From Cardinalis cardinalis (lineage: Eukaryota > Chordata > Aves > Passeriformes > Cardinalidae), in contig JACDOX010000057.1 in NCBI GenBank assembly GCA_014549065.1, positions 3,864,557-3,928,556 of the forward strand: a stretch of 64,000 nt of DNA. The letters are read 5' to 3'. The position numbers and the translations under genes were made by a program. The first letter of the stretch is position 1. Each line of letters begins with the position of its first letter. The notes beneath the pieces are model-generated. The model had not been told where the DNA came from. It searched no databases and worked only from the letters and a program-made list of their open reading frames with translations. Positions 23,954-35,187 of the stretch are shown here, piece after piece.

Positions 23954-26900
23954 TAAATGTATGATAAATGCTTTACAATACATTACCTTTAATTCCTGGT
24001 CAGCTGCATGATAAAGTTTGCAACATTTACTCACATGTGATAAGGACAGATCCTGTATTGTGTTAAAAAGAGCACACATATCAAATCCAAATCAGGCCAG
24101 TAAGATCCCAGTAAGAAGCAGCTTCTAGTAGAATGGACAAATGCAGGCAATTTAGTTGAAGTTCTTACAAATAATTAGAAAAGCATATTATCTAAGGTTG
24201 ATGTGATTTATGCATGTTAAATAAACCAGAAATTCTTTAATAGCAGTAAGGAGAGTATGTCAGTGTTACTGTGTCCAGCTGTGGTGAGACTGCTGCTGAA
24301 ATACTTTGTGCATTCCTGGGATTCATCCTAATAAACAATGTTAAAAAAAATTAATTTCAGAGTTGCACAGCAGAGTTGTAAGAATTGGGAATATAGCCTG
24401 TAATAGAAAGGCACTTTATGTACCCGAATTAGGGACAAAAATGTTGATACTTGGTTGCTTTAGAATGAGAATAAGATTTTTAAAAGATCCAGTGGCTACA
24501 ATGTTCAGGAAAGGCATGTGCTTTGTAAGCNTTTAATTAGGTACAGAAATTAAGAATTTTAATTAGTTATTCTTGGTAAGAATATTTTGGGTATTTTTTT
24601 TAATAAAAGCAAATACATGGCCTTGCTGAAATTATTTTTAAAATATTCTTTATATTAATAAATGTTCATGGTAAATAACAAAATTCATCCATCTTGCTTA
24701 ATACAATTTTCCATAGAAAATCTTGTATGATCAAGATTTTTAAGTGTTTGAGTCCATCATTATTTTAGCATAATTACTATAGCAAATGCCATGGCAGTTG
24801 TATGAAAGTCTAGTTAACAATTGCACCAGAAAGAGGATGTAAATCATTATACAGATTTTAGAGACTTTAAATCCAAACAATTGGATCAAACAATTTGTTT
24901 GCTTTAAGGGATTGTGAATTTGTTCCCCACTTTCATCTTTTATTTTTTGGTCATTCCTTGTACACAGGGGAAAAAAAGCCGAGAGGATCATAGAACAGCC
25001 AAAATAAACCTACTGTGGAATTCAAGGCTTACAGGTAAAAATCTCTTACCTGCTCCCTCTGATTTCTCCAAAGATCCAGGGTATCCCAAGCTTTGTGGTG
25101 GCAGACTGCAGNGTGTGCAGCAGCAGGGAGGGAGGCTGATGAGCGTATCCTGAGCAGCAGAGGCTCCAAGGGCAGCAGCACCTCCCTCCTTCCCTCCCGG
25201 AGCTCAGCTGCAGCTCCTGGGGTTTAGCTCAGCCCTCACCTTCTGCTGCTGAGGATACAGAAACAAGCCTGGNAAAAGCAGGGAGCAGAGACAAAATGAG
25301 TAAGAAGGAAACTCCCCTTTAAGAATCAAGTGATCTACAGTAATGCAGTAGTACAGACCTGACAATTAGCTGCATCTTTCATCCACAGACCTTTAAAGTA
25401 CTTAATGAAAGAAGGGGAAGGATCTACAATTCGGTCTCTTCTTTCCATACCAGGTAACTTAAGGCACTATGCTTTGTACAGCAATGCAAATTTGAAAAGT
25501 CCAAGAGGAAAGATAGAACTTTTTGAAACACGAAACAAACAATGATTTCTCTAACAACCAAAATAATTCATCTAGCTTTCTCCTGAGTAGTTAATTTATT
25601 TTCCAGGTGACTTCTTCCATTCCATCATGGTGTGACATTTATAAGGGTTTGTTATTTTATTATTATTTATATATATACTTGAATTTAAATGCATATTTTT
25701 GGTACTGCCTTGGCCAAAATCTAAAAATAGAGAAGTAGGTCAAGGTAAAAAAATTTAGTTGTGACATGGTAGGTACACAGGATATAACNTATGAAGAGGT
25801 GAATAATGAGAAGATAAAGTTCACCTGGGCAACACCTTCCAGTAATTTAAATATGTGAGTAGAGGGAGTTTCTATAGGCAAGTTACATGGCTTCGTAGTG
25901 CTTTTATTTTTTGTTTGGAATTTAAGGATTTTTTTTGGAGGAGGGGAGGGCTAGATTTGCTAAGAGTGGCTTTTGGGGTCCATCCGGATACTAGNCAGGA
26001 TCCAAATATCAGAGAGATGTTAAAAATAGTAAGACAGACTGTGCTACCTCACAACTTTATAGGAAGTGTCTCTATTTCAAAATAGGAGGGGGCTATGCTC
26101 CTGCACAACAACAGAACAACATAATTTGGTTTCCAGTTTTCAATTGAGTATGCAGTTCCATTCTCAAACAGCTAACTACAGTTAAAATAGGCAAAATTTT
26201 ATCTTTAATTAAAGAATGGATGTGGGATAGACATCNAACCTGAAAATCAGGACTGTTCAGAGGTAATAGTAACAGCTGAGTTTTACTCCAGAGTAAAACC
26301 ATTAGCAAACAAAAACACAGTATAGAATTTCATAAACCGGTCAGGGGTCTTTGTGTCTCTGNTTTTTAATCTCTGCTGCAGAAGGAGAGATGGATGAGCC
26401 AGGGTGTTGTGTGANGAATGGAGAAGTTCCAAGGGTTTAGACTTGATTAAAGCAGCTCAGCAGAGTCAGGATCTCTTTAGTCTCTTGTGACACAGGGTTT
26501 TCCATTAAAGCATAGAGGTTGCTTTGCAGAAGTCATTAAGGTTTTTTTTAATAACTTCTGTAAGGATTTCCCTTCTGTGTATTATGTGTCATGAATGTTC
26601 TTTTGTTTCACTTGAAGAGTAAAACACAATGCATTTAAGAATTGGAATTATTGCTATTTCTCAGTCTTCGAGCTCATTCCTGGACTTTTATGAAGTTAAT
26701 GCCCAGTCACATATGTTTATAGGATATCAGGATCCCTTTGCTGTGCTGTGCAGCAATATATTTGTGTGATTTCCTCCCATCCACTGAGATGGTCCCAGTG
26801 CAAAAGCATACAGTTTATTCCAATACATTGTTTCCCTAACTCCTGTTGTGATTTCCTTTATATTTCTACATGCCTGCTACATGCTTCTGTTTCTCAGAAG

Positions 26901-27388
26901 CTGTACCTATCAGCCTTTGAGTCTGTTTTCCATTTTGGCAATTGCATCTGGCAGCTTCAGTAAACCCTTAGGAGCTGCTACAGCTGGGTTTGTGACAGGT
27001 GGTGGTGTGCTCATACAGTGCTGTTCCCTGTACTGTCTTCCCCTTGCAGCCCCACTGTAGCAAAGTCTCAGCCCTACTGGCCATTAACAGACCCATGTAG
27101 CATATTCCTGTTGGGAAAAAGGGACAGAGACACACAGATAACCAGAGCTTAAGAAATAGTTTTGGCAGAGAAGTATGCTTAAATTGTTTTCTTTGGCAGA
27201 TAAATTGACANGGTCCTCAAGTGTTTTGATATATGTTAATCTATTGACAGAACAAACAGTAAGTGGGATAATACAGTCCACTACATGCATCAGTTGGCCA
27301 AGATAAACACATACTTACATAACTGTTCTTTGCATTATCATAAAATTGACATTTTTGTCAAGGCTTTGTTTTTAATAAAAATAATTTT

Positions 27389-27791
27389 CACAGAATCTCA
27401 GAATCACTAGGTTGGAAGATACCTTCAAGATCATAGAGTCCAACCCATGCCCTAACACCTCAACTAAACCATGGCACCAAGTGCCACATCCAGTCTTTTT
27501 TTAAACACATACAGAGGTGGTGACTCCACCACCTCCCTGGGCAGGCCATTCCAGTACTTTATCACTCTTTCTGTAAAAAAAAATTCCCAATTCCCAACCT
27601 ATATTTCCCTTGGTGCAGCTTAAGANTGTGTCCTCCTGTTCTGTCAGTGCTGCCTGGTGAAAGAGATCAACCCCCACCTGACTACAGCCACCTTTCAGGA
27701 AGGTGTAGAGAGTGATAAGGAGACCCCTGCCTCTGCTTTTCTCCAGGCTGAGCACCTCCAGCTCCCTCAGTGGTTCCTCACAGGACTTGTG
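27389..27791 (-). mobile_element. CR1 retrotransposon fragment, reverse orientation
   Basis: Begins TCACAGAATCTCAGAATCAC, the reverse complement of the CR1 3' terminus. It continues through AAGATCATAGAGTCCAACCC, CATGGCACCAAGTGCCAC and CACCTCCCTGGGCAGGCC to CAGTGGTTCCTCACAGGAC. The element therefore points left, with about 400 bp of its 3' end kept. The open frame on the - strand across it is CR1-derived noise. Confidence 0.9.
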
Positions 27792-28891
27792 NTCTTTTTT
27801 TCCCCATTCTGCAGCACACAATTGGCTTTAATTCTAGCTGAACAATCTCTTGATGGGCTGAAAGAAACTTGGTTTGAGTTCTCATTTTTAGATATTCAAT
27901 TTGGAANGTTTTCAGTGAATGAGATGAGCAAATGCTCAGTCTGAAAAATGTGGTTTTTATTTACAATTAAAACCAGTGACAATGTACATAGGGAAAACTC
28001 TCTGAAAGAGTTGTTGTGGGTTTGTGCCACTCTCCCATGTGTCACCTCCTTNATGTCATGTGTGGCTGCAGAGGACAGATGAATTACAGACTGCCGGAAC
28101 TGCTTCTCATAAATGGTTTGGAGTTCTTCTTACACAGCTCTTTGGCTGATAAAATGGCAAGAAAATAATTTTTAGGTGGGAAGCTATCACTTTATTTCTC
28201 TAAGGCAGTATGGACAGAGTCAAAGGTGCCTGTGTCATATTTGCTCTGCTTTCACTGCTGATCTAAGTGTGGTTTATATTTGACTTTGCATCGTGTACAG
28301 CACCTGTGATGGTTTGACAGCACTCAAACACAATTATAATCTCTGTCATAGTTTGCTCTTAGAACTGAAGAAGAATTGTGTCAGGGATACAAGGCAAATT
28401 GTATAAATCTAAGAACCCCAAAACTTCAACAGATTTTTTTTTTCTTTTTTTTAATCTTTATTTAGAGGTAGTAGACATTTTACGTAGCAGAAATTAAATG
28501 TACTTAAATTTTTTAAGAAATATTTTAAACTTTCTGGATTACATCTAGCCCCAGTAATTTGAAGTGCCATGATGATTTTTAAAATGGACAGAAAAGAATG
28601 ATGAGTTAAAGGAGTGGAGCTGGCAAAGGGAATTGAACAGTGTGGATTGAGAGAAATGTGAATCAGCCAAGCTAAAAAGATCTGCTGTTTAATAGTGTTC
28701 AAGGTGCTTCTGAATTGATAGTTGAGTAATGTACATAGAATCGTTAATATAATTTTATTTTTTACTTTATTACCAAGGTGGCCAAGCTGCACGCCACTGC
28801 TGAACCGTTTTGCTTATTCTGTGAGCAGTCTTAGGAAATGTGTTGATTTGGAGGATTGGGTTGTCTCCCCNTTCTCAAGGCAGCCCAGGCC

Positions 28892-28896
28892 ATTGG
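28892..28896 (-). promoter_or_regulatory. RNF7: Inverted CCAAT box (distal), RNF7 promoter
   Basis: ATTGG (CCAAT on the - strand) in context CCATTGGTG, 15 bp before a second copy. CCAAT boxes of this type bind NF-Y and are common just upstream of CpG-island promoters. Confidence 0.5.
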
Positions 28897-28906
28897 TGAA
28901 GTTGTG

Positions 28907-28911
28907 ATTGG
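28907..28911 (-). promoter_or_regulatory. RNF7: Inverted CCAAT box (proximal), RNF7 promoter
   Basis: ATTGG in context TGATTGGTT, a close match to the NF-Y consensus read on the - strand. It lies 268 bp upstream of the RNF7 start codon, at the left edge of the CpG island. Confidence 0.55.
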
Positions 28912-29178
28912 TTCACCTGCGCGCTGCGTAGGAGAACATCCTTCATGAGCAANGGCAGCCTAGCACCTGCTAGGTGTCCTGCTGAAACGCAAGAAGTGTT
29001 CGAAGGCTCTGTGACGGCGTTCGGTGTCCTGCCAGGGGCTCCTCGCCCCGCGGGCCCTTCCCGCGCCGCCTCCGNGCCGGTGCCGCTGCCCGCGCCGCGG
29101 GCGGGGCTGCGCTGCCGCTGCCGCTGCCGGAGGGTGGCGCTGCCGCCCGCGCGGCCGCCGCGTCCCCGCCCCTCCGCC

Positions 29179-29356
29179 ATGGCCGATGTGGAGGACGGGG
29201 ATGAGCCCGGCGCCCCCCACTCGCTGCCGGGCTCCGCGGGCTCCAAGGCGGGCGCCCCCGACAAGATGTTCTCGCTGAAGAAGTGGAACGCGGTGGCCAT
29301 GTGGAGCTGGGACGTGGAGTGCGACACCTGCGCCATTTGNCGAGTGCAGGTCATGG
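29179..29356 (+). CDS. RNF7: RNF7 coding exon 1
   Basis: ATG at 29179 in context CCGCCATGG, donor GTAAGC. Encodes residues 1-59, [20 protein letters not shown] onward to RVQVM, plus one base. It is extremely GC-rich, being inside the CpG island. N at 29340 is the third base of the Cys54 codon (TGN), a zinc ligand; C or T there keeps Cys. Confidence 0.97.
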
Positions 29357-32300
29357 GTAAGCGGCGGCCGGGCCGCCATGGCCGCGGGGCGGGGGGCCTG
29401 GGCCGGGCCTGGGACCGTGCCCGCCGGCCCGGGCACGGCGGGCGCAGGGCAGAGACGCGGTTTCCGGCAGACGGGGGGGGCTGATCCCTCCCGCCTCCGC
29501 TTCCTCCTCCGCGCCTTCCCGGAGGAGGAGGAGAAGGAGGAGGGCCCCGCGGGGGCCGGGCCGCCGCGTTCCAGGGGCCACACGCGGCCCCGTCGGGCAG
29601 CGAGTGCCCCCCTGGCCGGCCGGGCCGCGCTNCGTGCGCGCCTCACGCAGGGCCTGGGCCCCGCCGCGCTGCTCCGTGACCGACCCCGTCAGTGCAGGGC
29701 CGCCCTCGTCGTGAGGGCTGGTGCTCGTCTGAGGGCCAGTCCCGCAAGCACCTATTTACAGCCGAGCTGAACCGAGTGCTGCATGCGTGGGGCTGTTATT
29801 TATGGGGTGGGTTTTGTTAAGGGGTTTTTATTAGGATTTTTTTTACGAACCAGTTACGGATACATAAAAATTCATTTTTCAAATCTGTTAAAACCAGGTG
29901 TCTTACACTACCTTACAAGAGCGATAACTGGTGCAGTTAACAAAACGTACTGAGAAATCTGTTGAATAAGGGGTTAATTTACTTGGTTTTGAAATCCAGA
30001 GCCTGATTGAAAGCACCTTCGTTGTAGGCTCGTATTACTGTTTTCTGACATCTTTGTTAAATATGGTATTTATCTTGGTTCTTCGAAAACTGTTTAAATT
30101 CTTCCTGTACTGTGTGTGCGTATCCCATTTTTGCTCTTGGGCTGAGTCATCCTCAGTGTAACTGTCCTCTCACTTGGGTGTGCAACACTTAGGCCGGACA
30201 AAGGGCCCAAGATCCCCTCCAGAGCACCTGGCTTTTGTAGGGCCAGGAACCACGATACTGAAATAAAGTCAGCCTTTGATTTGACAGAAATGAGGCAAAA
30301 TAAGCAATTCTGTCACTTCGCATACATGTTTTTGCTGGGGAGCTTCTGTGGAACAGAGGAGGCAAAAGGGTGTACAAGAGGAAAAAAAAGGGGAAGCGCA
30401 GGCTGAAGTGGTGGGAAATTGATCTTTTACATAAGCATGTTTTGAAGATTACTTGCTTTTTTATGGTAGACAGAGACCCCTCTGGAAATATGAAATTGGT
30501 TTCATTTTCTGTGTAAACCATAATTTAAANAACGTATTTATCCCCATTGTAAGCTAGGCTGTTACAGGACACTAATTTAAAAAAAAGTCTTAAATTAACA
30601 AAATCTTACCCAGAGCTATTGTAAAAGTTAAAAAAAAAAAAGTCGTATTTTTTCATAGCTAGACCAAGGGAGTACTTTTAATCTGAAACTAGAAAAAAAA
30701 ATTGAAAAAAATCTAGTAATCGTTTTTTGGGAACAAACCACATTGTTAGAATGTGAAACTTGATCATTTCTGACTTCAGTTTAGCAATTTCGCGTTGACC
30801 CTGCCANAGCGGGTCTGGCTCCTGTAGAGCCACTGCGTCTGCAGTAACCTTAGGTGGGAGGCAGTGCCAGGCTGAGACTGGCACTTGTTGAAGGTTAGTT
30901 TGACTTTTGCAGGGAAGGAGGTCTTTAGCTGGCTNCATTTCTGGTTTAACTCCTTGAACCAGTGTGGCTTTAGAAGCACAAGGGAAAGTGAGAAAAATGC
31001 AGGTGTTAGCTGGGAAGCCCAGGATTGCAGCTGGACTGGCTTTGCTGTCCTTATTTCAGTCTGACCCCCTTGGGGTTATGATGTAGGAGTGGGGACGGGT
31101 TACTTTGATGTGGTGGCGGTGATTTCTGGCCTTGGCTCTCCGTGCTGCTTCTGTCTGAAGCTGCAGCTCTAGGGCTCCATAGTGCAGCTGATTTATTGTG
31201 ACTTTCTGCTGTGACTCCAGATCAGTGGNCTCCCACAGACCATGATACAAACTGAAGCACCTCAGCTGAATCACTTCAGCTGAATCTTCCCAGTACCTTG
31301 GCCCTTAACTGCTGTCGAAATATAAATTATAGGCACAGACAACAGGGAAGTTTTGCTTTAGTCTCAATGAAGAAAGGGCAGCTGTTCTGGAGTTCACTCC
31401 TCTTTGTTCTCTATTACCTGAGAAAAGGAGGAATGTCTGGGCAGATCANTCTAAAATAGAAATACTGGCCCTATCTGGCAGAGACTGCAAAAATACTCAA
31501 ATCTAAATTCCTGTAGCACTTTACAGTTTTGTNTTGTGGGAGAATTCGGTCCAACCAGTGACATGTAAGCCAGATCCAACCTGCAGGCACTTGTTTAAGC
31601 TAGTTCCTTTTCTTTGGAGGAGATGAAGATGTGTTTGCTCACACAACAGTTGAACACTTTCNGTTGTGCGTGATTCGTGCACGTGTGTCTGTGGCAGCCC
31701 CCGTTGGGGCAAAGGAGAAGCAAAGGTGTTTTTCCACTGTACTGTGTGGCACAGTGGGAAGCCTGGAAGTTGTCACTCTTCTATCTTACTGAGTCCTGGA
31801 GCTGCCATCCGGTCCTAAAGCCACAGACTGGAATGCATAAAGATGATAAATATTTTTAATTAGATATTGTTCTGTATTTATTAACATATATTATCAAATG
31901 TACCACTATATTTGTATGTTTGTGACTCCTGTGAAAATTAGATGCAGGTACTTGTTAAGGGAAGCTACTATAAAAAGTAGTAGGTGGTGGGAGTTGTGGT
32001 GAGAGATGCACAGCCTAAAAAATCAAAATTGTGAATGACTTCCTTAAAAGGAAATGCTGACATCTGAAAAACAAAGTCCTGTAATTAGGGTTTGGCTTTG
32101 TGCTTGCTCTGGTCTTAATATGCCTGAGTGCCTTGGCACAAATCTGTNGGCTTTTATATCTACAAAATGGAGAAGGCTTTTTTCAGCAAAAGTTATGAAA
32201 ATACCAAAGCAATGGAAAATAAACAAAACATGCTGGAGAGTTCAGAGTCCTTCTGATCTCTTTCAGATATATATTTCATTGTCATTTGCACAGTTTTAGA

Positions 32301-34081
32301 ATTGAAGGGGGCTATTTAATATTAAAGGGCTGAACTAGACATCAAAACTTGAGCTTTTTACCTCTGTAAATTTGTATTAGAGTTTATATTTTCCTCTGAC
32401 AAACCTATTCTTAAGATGGAATCCTGAGAATCAAATTGAGTTTGTTCTTGTTTACTTTTAGATGCCTGTCTTAGATGTCAAGCTGAAAACAAACAAGAAG
32501 ATTGTGTTGGTATGTAGTGACTTCATTCGCTTGTTTTTCAATTGAAGCTTCTCTCAGTATGGTGCATGTTAAAGTTTGAAGGGAATACTGATTTTATTAA
32601 TGCTCAAAAGTAAACCGGTGTCTTGTTCTGCATTGTATCATCTTTCTACATTAGTAATACTTTATGCTTTATTTTTGAGCAATAAAAAAAATCAGTTTTC
32701 ATGTCAGCTGTGCTGTAAAACAAAACAGCTTCCAATTTCCTGTCAACACGTACACAACTAAGAGGTTTAGGTTTCTTTCACTGTGAGCATATTTGAGNTC
32801 ATAATGTACATTTTTGAAGTGAGTAGGAAAAAGCTGCTTTTTTCTTCAGAGGTGCATGCCAGAAAGCACAATGGTAGTACAAGTAAAAATCCTCTGTTCT
32901 GAAATCTATGTGTGTCTGAGATAGAAAGTGGTATTTTTCCCACTTGTAATTCAGAGATAATGGAGGCAATGACTTGGTCATTCACTTTTCAGTTTCAAAA
33001 GTGGAATCACTTCTGTTTAAACATAATCATACTTTTAGTGCCAATGTATGCAAAAGAAGGTCTTAATTCTGAGTGTTTAAATTGGAAATAAAGCAAATTT
33101 TTTGAGATAATTTTCACTAAACCTTTAAGACAACTTTTAAAGCAGTGGTAAACCTTTCCATGCTGTTGAGCTTTGTGTTTTGAAGTGTATTGTCTCAAAA
33201 AGAGCCACTGGGGTTTTTTGATGATTGTTTTAATGGGAATAGGGTTTTCCTGTTCAAGATACCTTAATTGACTTGCTAAGTATTTAAGATAGACAGGAAA
33301 AATATAATTTACAGAGCTCCTTTGATTGGAACCCTTGTGCTCTTGTGAGGAAAATGTGAGTTAATAAGGAAAAAGGCCAAGTTTTAAAATATTTTTCAGG
33401 AGTAAGTGCATAACAGATAACAATTTCTGTAGTGTTGGAACAACCGTAGCCTGTGAATAACTCCAGTTGTAAAGTCCCATTTTAAGACTATATACTGTTC
33501 ACACATGCCTCCCTGCTATCATACACTTCAGGTCAAACAGTGCCTTTCATATGAGAATTTGGTGATATGCTCTGGTGTGATAGTGAGTCAGTGGTGCATT
33601 GGCTTTATGTTGGTACTGGGGAGGATAAAGGAAAAATCTTTAATAGTTGCACTTATTTCCTGGGCAGAACACATCCCTAAATGTGTTTATACAGCACAAA
33701 ACCCTGTCACTTTATACAAGAAGGTGAGAATGTATGTGTTTCTTTTTTTAATATTTGGAAGGAAGTAAAAGGTTTGATGGTGGAACTCACTATCATCAGG
33801 ATGATTGTAATAATCCAATCTCAGTTGATAAATGCAGTGATGACCTGTTTTGTCTGAAGTTTCCAGTGCTTATAAATATTTGAGAGTGATAGTTTCAATC
33901 TTGCTGTAGGAGTTGATTGAACAGCTGAGTGTGACTGGAACATGTTCTTTCTTTTCTTTCAGTGGTTTGGGGAGAGTGCAATCATTCCTTCCACAACTGC
34001 TGCATGTCCTTGTGGGTGAAACAGAATAATCGCTGTCCCCTCTGCCAGCAGGACTGGGTAGTCCAGAGAATAGGCAAATAA
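29179..34081 (+). CDS. RNF7: RNF7 (SAG/RBX2/ROC2), RING-box protein 2: complete, three coding exons
   Basis: Gene-level entry. The product is the RING subunit of cullin-RING E3 ubiquitin ligases. It pairs chiefly with cullin-5, recruits the charged E2 and also promotes neddylation; it is known as a redox-sensitive protein. Joined exons (178, 48 and 119 nt) give 114 residues against the 113 I recall for human. The tail-to-core order is a variable Gly/Ala/Pro-rich N-terminus (7-28), then the cullin-binding strand [20 protein letters not shown] (31-50), then a RING-H2 with metal ligands among C48, C51, C54, C62, C65, C74, C81, H83, H86, C100 and C103, ending [10 protein letters not shown]. The start has an optimal context (GCCATGG). 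The [11 protein letters not shown] and [12 protein letters not shown] motifs distinguish it from RBX1. Confidence 0.98.
29386..29413 (+). other. RNF7: G-quadruplex motif in RNF7 intron 1
   Basis: Five G runs (GGGG, GGGGGG, GGG, GGG, GGG) separated by 1-3 nt loops, starting 30 nt after the exon 1 donor, on the transcribed-RNA sense strand. The short loops predict a stable DNA or RNA quadruplex. Confidence 0.6.
29521..29543. repeat. (GGA)n purine tract
   Basis: GGAGGAGGAGGAG, then AAGGAGGAGG, all purine. Simple repeat in RNF7 intron 1. Confidence 0.8.
32462..32509 (+). CDS. RNF7: RNF7 coding exon 2
   Basis: Acceptor TTTTAG, donor GTATGT, only 48 nt and too short to stand out as an open frame. 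Encodes [16 protein letters not shown], which supplies three zinc-ligand cysteines (C62, C65, C74). Confidence 0.97.
32510..33962 (+). other. RNF7: RNF7 intron 2
   Basis: 1453 nt of AT-rich sequence with a good polypyrimidine tract before exon 3. No gene or repeat recognised. Confidence 0.85.
33963..34081 (+). CDS. RNF7: RNF7 coding exon 3 (stop TAA)
   Basis: Acceptor CTTTCAG after a long pyrimidine tract. Encodes [20 protein letters not shown], then [18 protein letters not shown] and TAA at 34079-34081. It completes the RING-H2 (C81, H83, H86, C100, C103). Confidence 0.98.
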
Positions 34082-34575
34082 AATCTGGAAGGATTTCTTT
34101 CTGTTGCACTTACTGGAATGGTGTGTGTGTTATGCCCTATGCTGATGCAGAACAGAAGGTGTCCATCAGGACATGACTCACTGGGTTTGCCTGTTCCAGG
34201 AGCAGGGTGGGTTTGGTGCACTCCATGGGCAGGCTCACTGCAGGGTTCCACAATTCAAACAGGACATGCTACTTCAACAAATGTATCTGCTGTGATTAGA
34301 GTGTTGTCTGGATCAGAGCATAGAAACTTAGTGCAGATTATACCCTAAATGCAGAGCATTTGATCTTTTTCTGTTGATAAATGAATTAAATTGAAAGGGT
34401 CACCTTACCTGGTCTGATACACTGCATAGTTTACTTCCAGGATAAAGAAAATGTTTCCTAAGGACTATTGTATGCAAAAACACAGTCAGTGTGTTTTTTA
34501 AGAAACTATTCTGAGTGTTAATCTAAAATTGACAGTGTATAAAACATCTGCTATGTGCTTTTTCCATGACACTCT

Positions 34576-34581
34576 ATTAAA
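34576..34581 (+). promoter_or_regulatory. RNF7: Candidate RNF7 poly(A) signal (ATTAAA variant)
   Basis: ATTAAA about 495 nt after the RNF7 stop codon, followed by T-rich sequence. It is the common variant hexamer. Confidence 0.35.
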
Positions 34582-35181
34582 CATTTCTAATTTAGGGTTT
34601 CTTTATGACTTTTGTTTTCTTGTATCTCTAAATCTGTTACTCTGTTATATTCTATACATGATTTCTACAACCATAACATTAAAATTTAACCATGTTAATA
34701 ACTTTTTTTATTTGTATTTCTGTTAGTGATCATGGAGACATGTATTTTTAATCCAAAGATTTTTTGTACAAAGCCATGTATTTGATATCAGTTAACTAGA
34801 GGTGTAGACAATCATGCTGGTTAGCTGATTAATNTAGGAAGCAAACAAAAGTGATAATTTAAATAACCCAAGGAAAGGAGGCACCAATTAAATTTAGGGA
34901 AAAAGGCTAAATTATGATTTCATGAAAATTCGGTTGATAGAANTTTTTTTATTATCTTTTTATTGGTCATAGTGTTTTGGAAGCATTTTTTTATTTTTGT
35001 GGAAATCCTGAATATATCATCTTTGAATTTTTCTTACAGCTTTTTAAGTGCTTGCCTCTAACTTTGTCTTTTCCTTTAATATCCAAATTACTATGAATCA
35101 GAATATATGCTGTGGGATTTTTAAAATATATGTAACAGAGAGGTAGAATTATTGCTTTCAATCTGTAACAAATTCAGGCTT

Positions 35182-35187
35182 AATAAA
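35182..35187 (+). promoter_or_regulatory. RNF7: Candidate RNF7 poly(A) signal
   Basis: AATAAA about 1.1 kb after the RNF7 stop codon. The downstream element is weak, and transcript data would be needed to choose between this and the ATTAAA at 34,576. Confidence 0.35.

Larger units (their letters stand above)
22898..28890. other. Intergenic region RASA2-RNF7
   Basis: About 6 kb with no supported gene. It contains two CR1 fragments (separate entries), AT-rich unique sequence, a TA/TTA-rich tract around 25,650-25,680 and a mildly GC-rich patch at 25,080-25,270. Open frames here lack splice context or recognisable protein similarity. Confidence 0.7.
28915..29760. promoter_or_regulatory. RNF7: CpG island over RNF7 promoter, first exon and start of intron 1
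   Basis: GC content and CpG density jump from AT-rich flanks to very high values from about 28,915, peak at 29,030-29,720 and fall back at about 29,760. There is no TATA box close to the start codon, fitting a broad housekeeping-type promoter. The transcription start cannot be placed exactly; 29,050-29,150 is likely. Confidence 0.85.
29357..32461 (+). other. RNF7: RNF7 intron 1
   Basis: 3105 nt. The first 400 nt are still CpG-island sequence and hold a G-quadruplex motif (29,386-29,413) and a GGA repeat (29,521-29,543). The rest is AT-rich without recognisable genes or repeats. Confidence 0.85.

Noticed and set aside
27501..27821. - strand open frame of about 106 codons
   Set aside because: It overlaps the reversed CR1 3' fragment and carries no recognisable domain.
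28451..28792. - strand open frame of 113 codons in the intergenic region before RNF7
   Set aside because: No recognisable domain, AT-rich composition like the flanks, no promoter or splice context.
28960..29646. - strand open frame of 228 codons over the CpG island
   Set aside because: Very high GC removes stop codons. It is antisense to RNF7 exon 1, with low-complexity Ala/Arg/Pro/Gly composition and no splice or start evidence.
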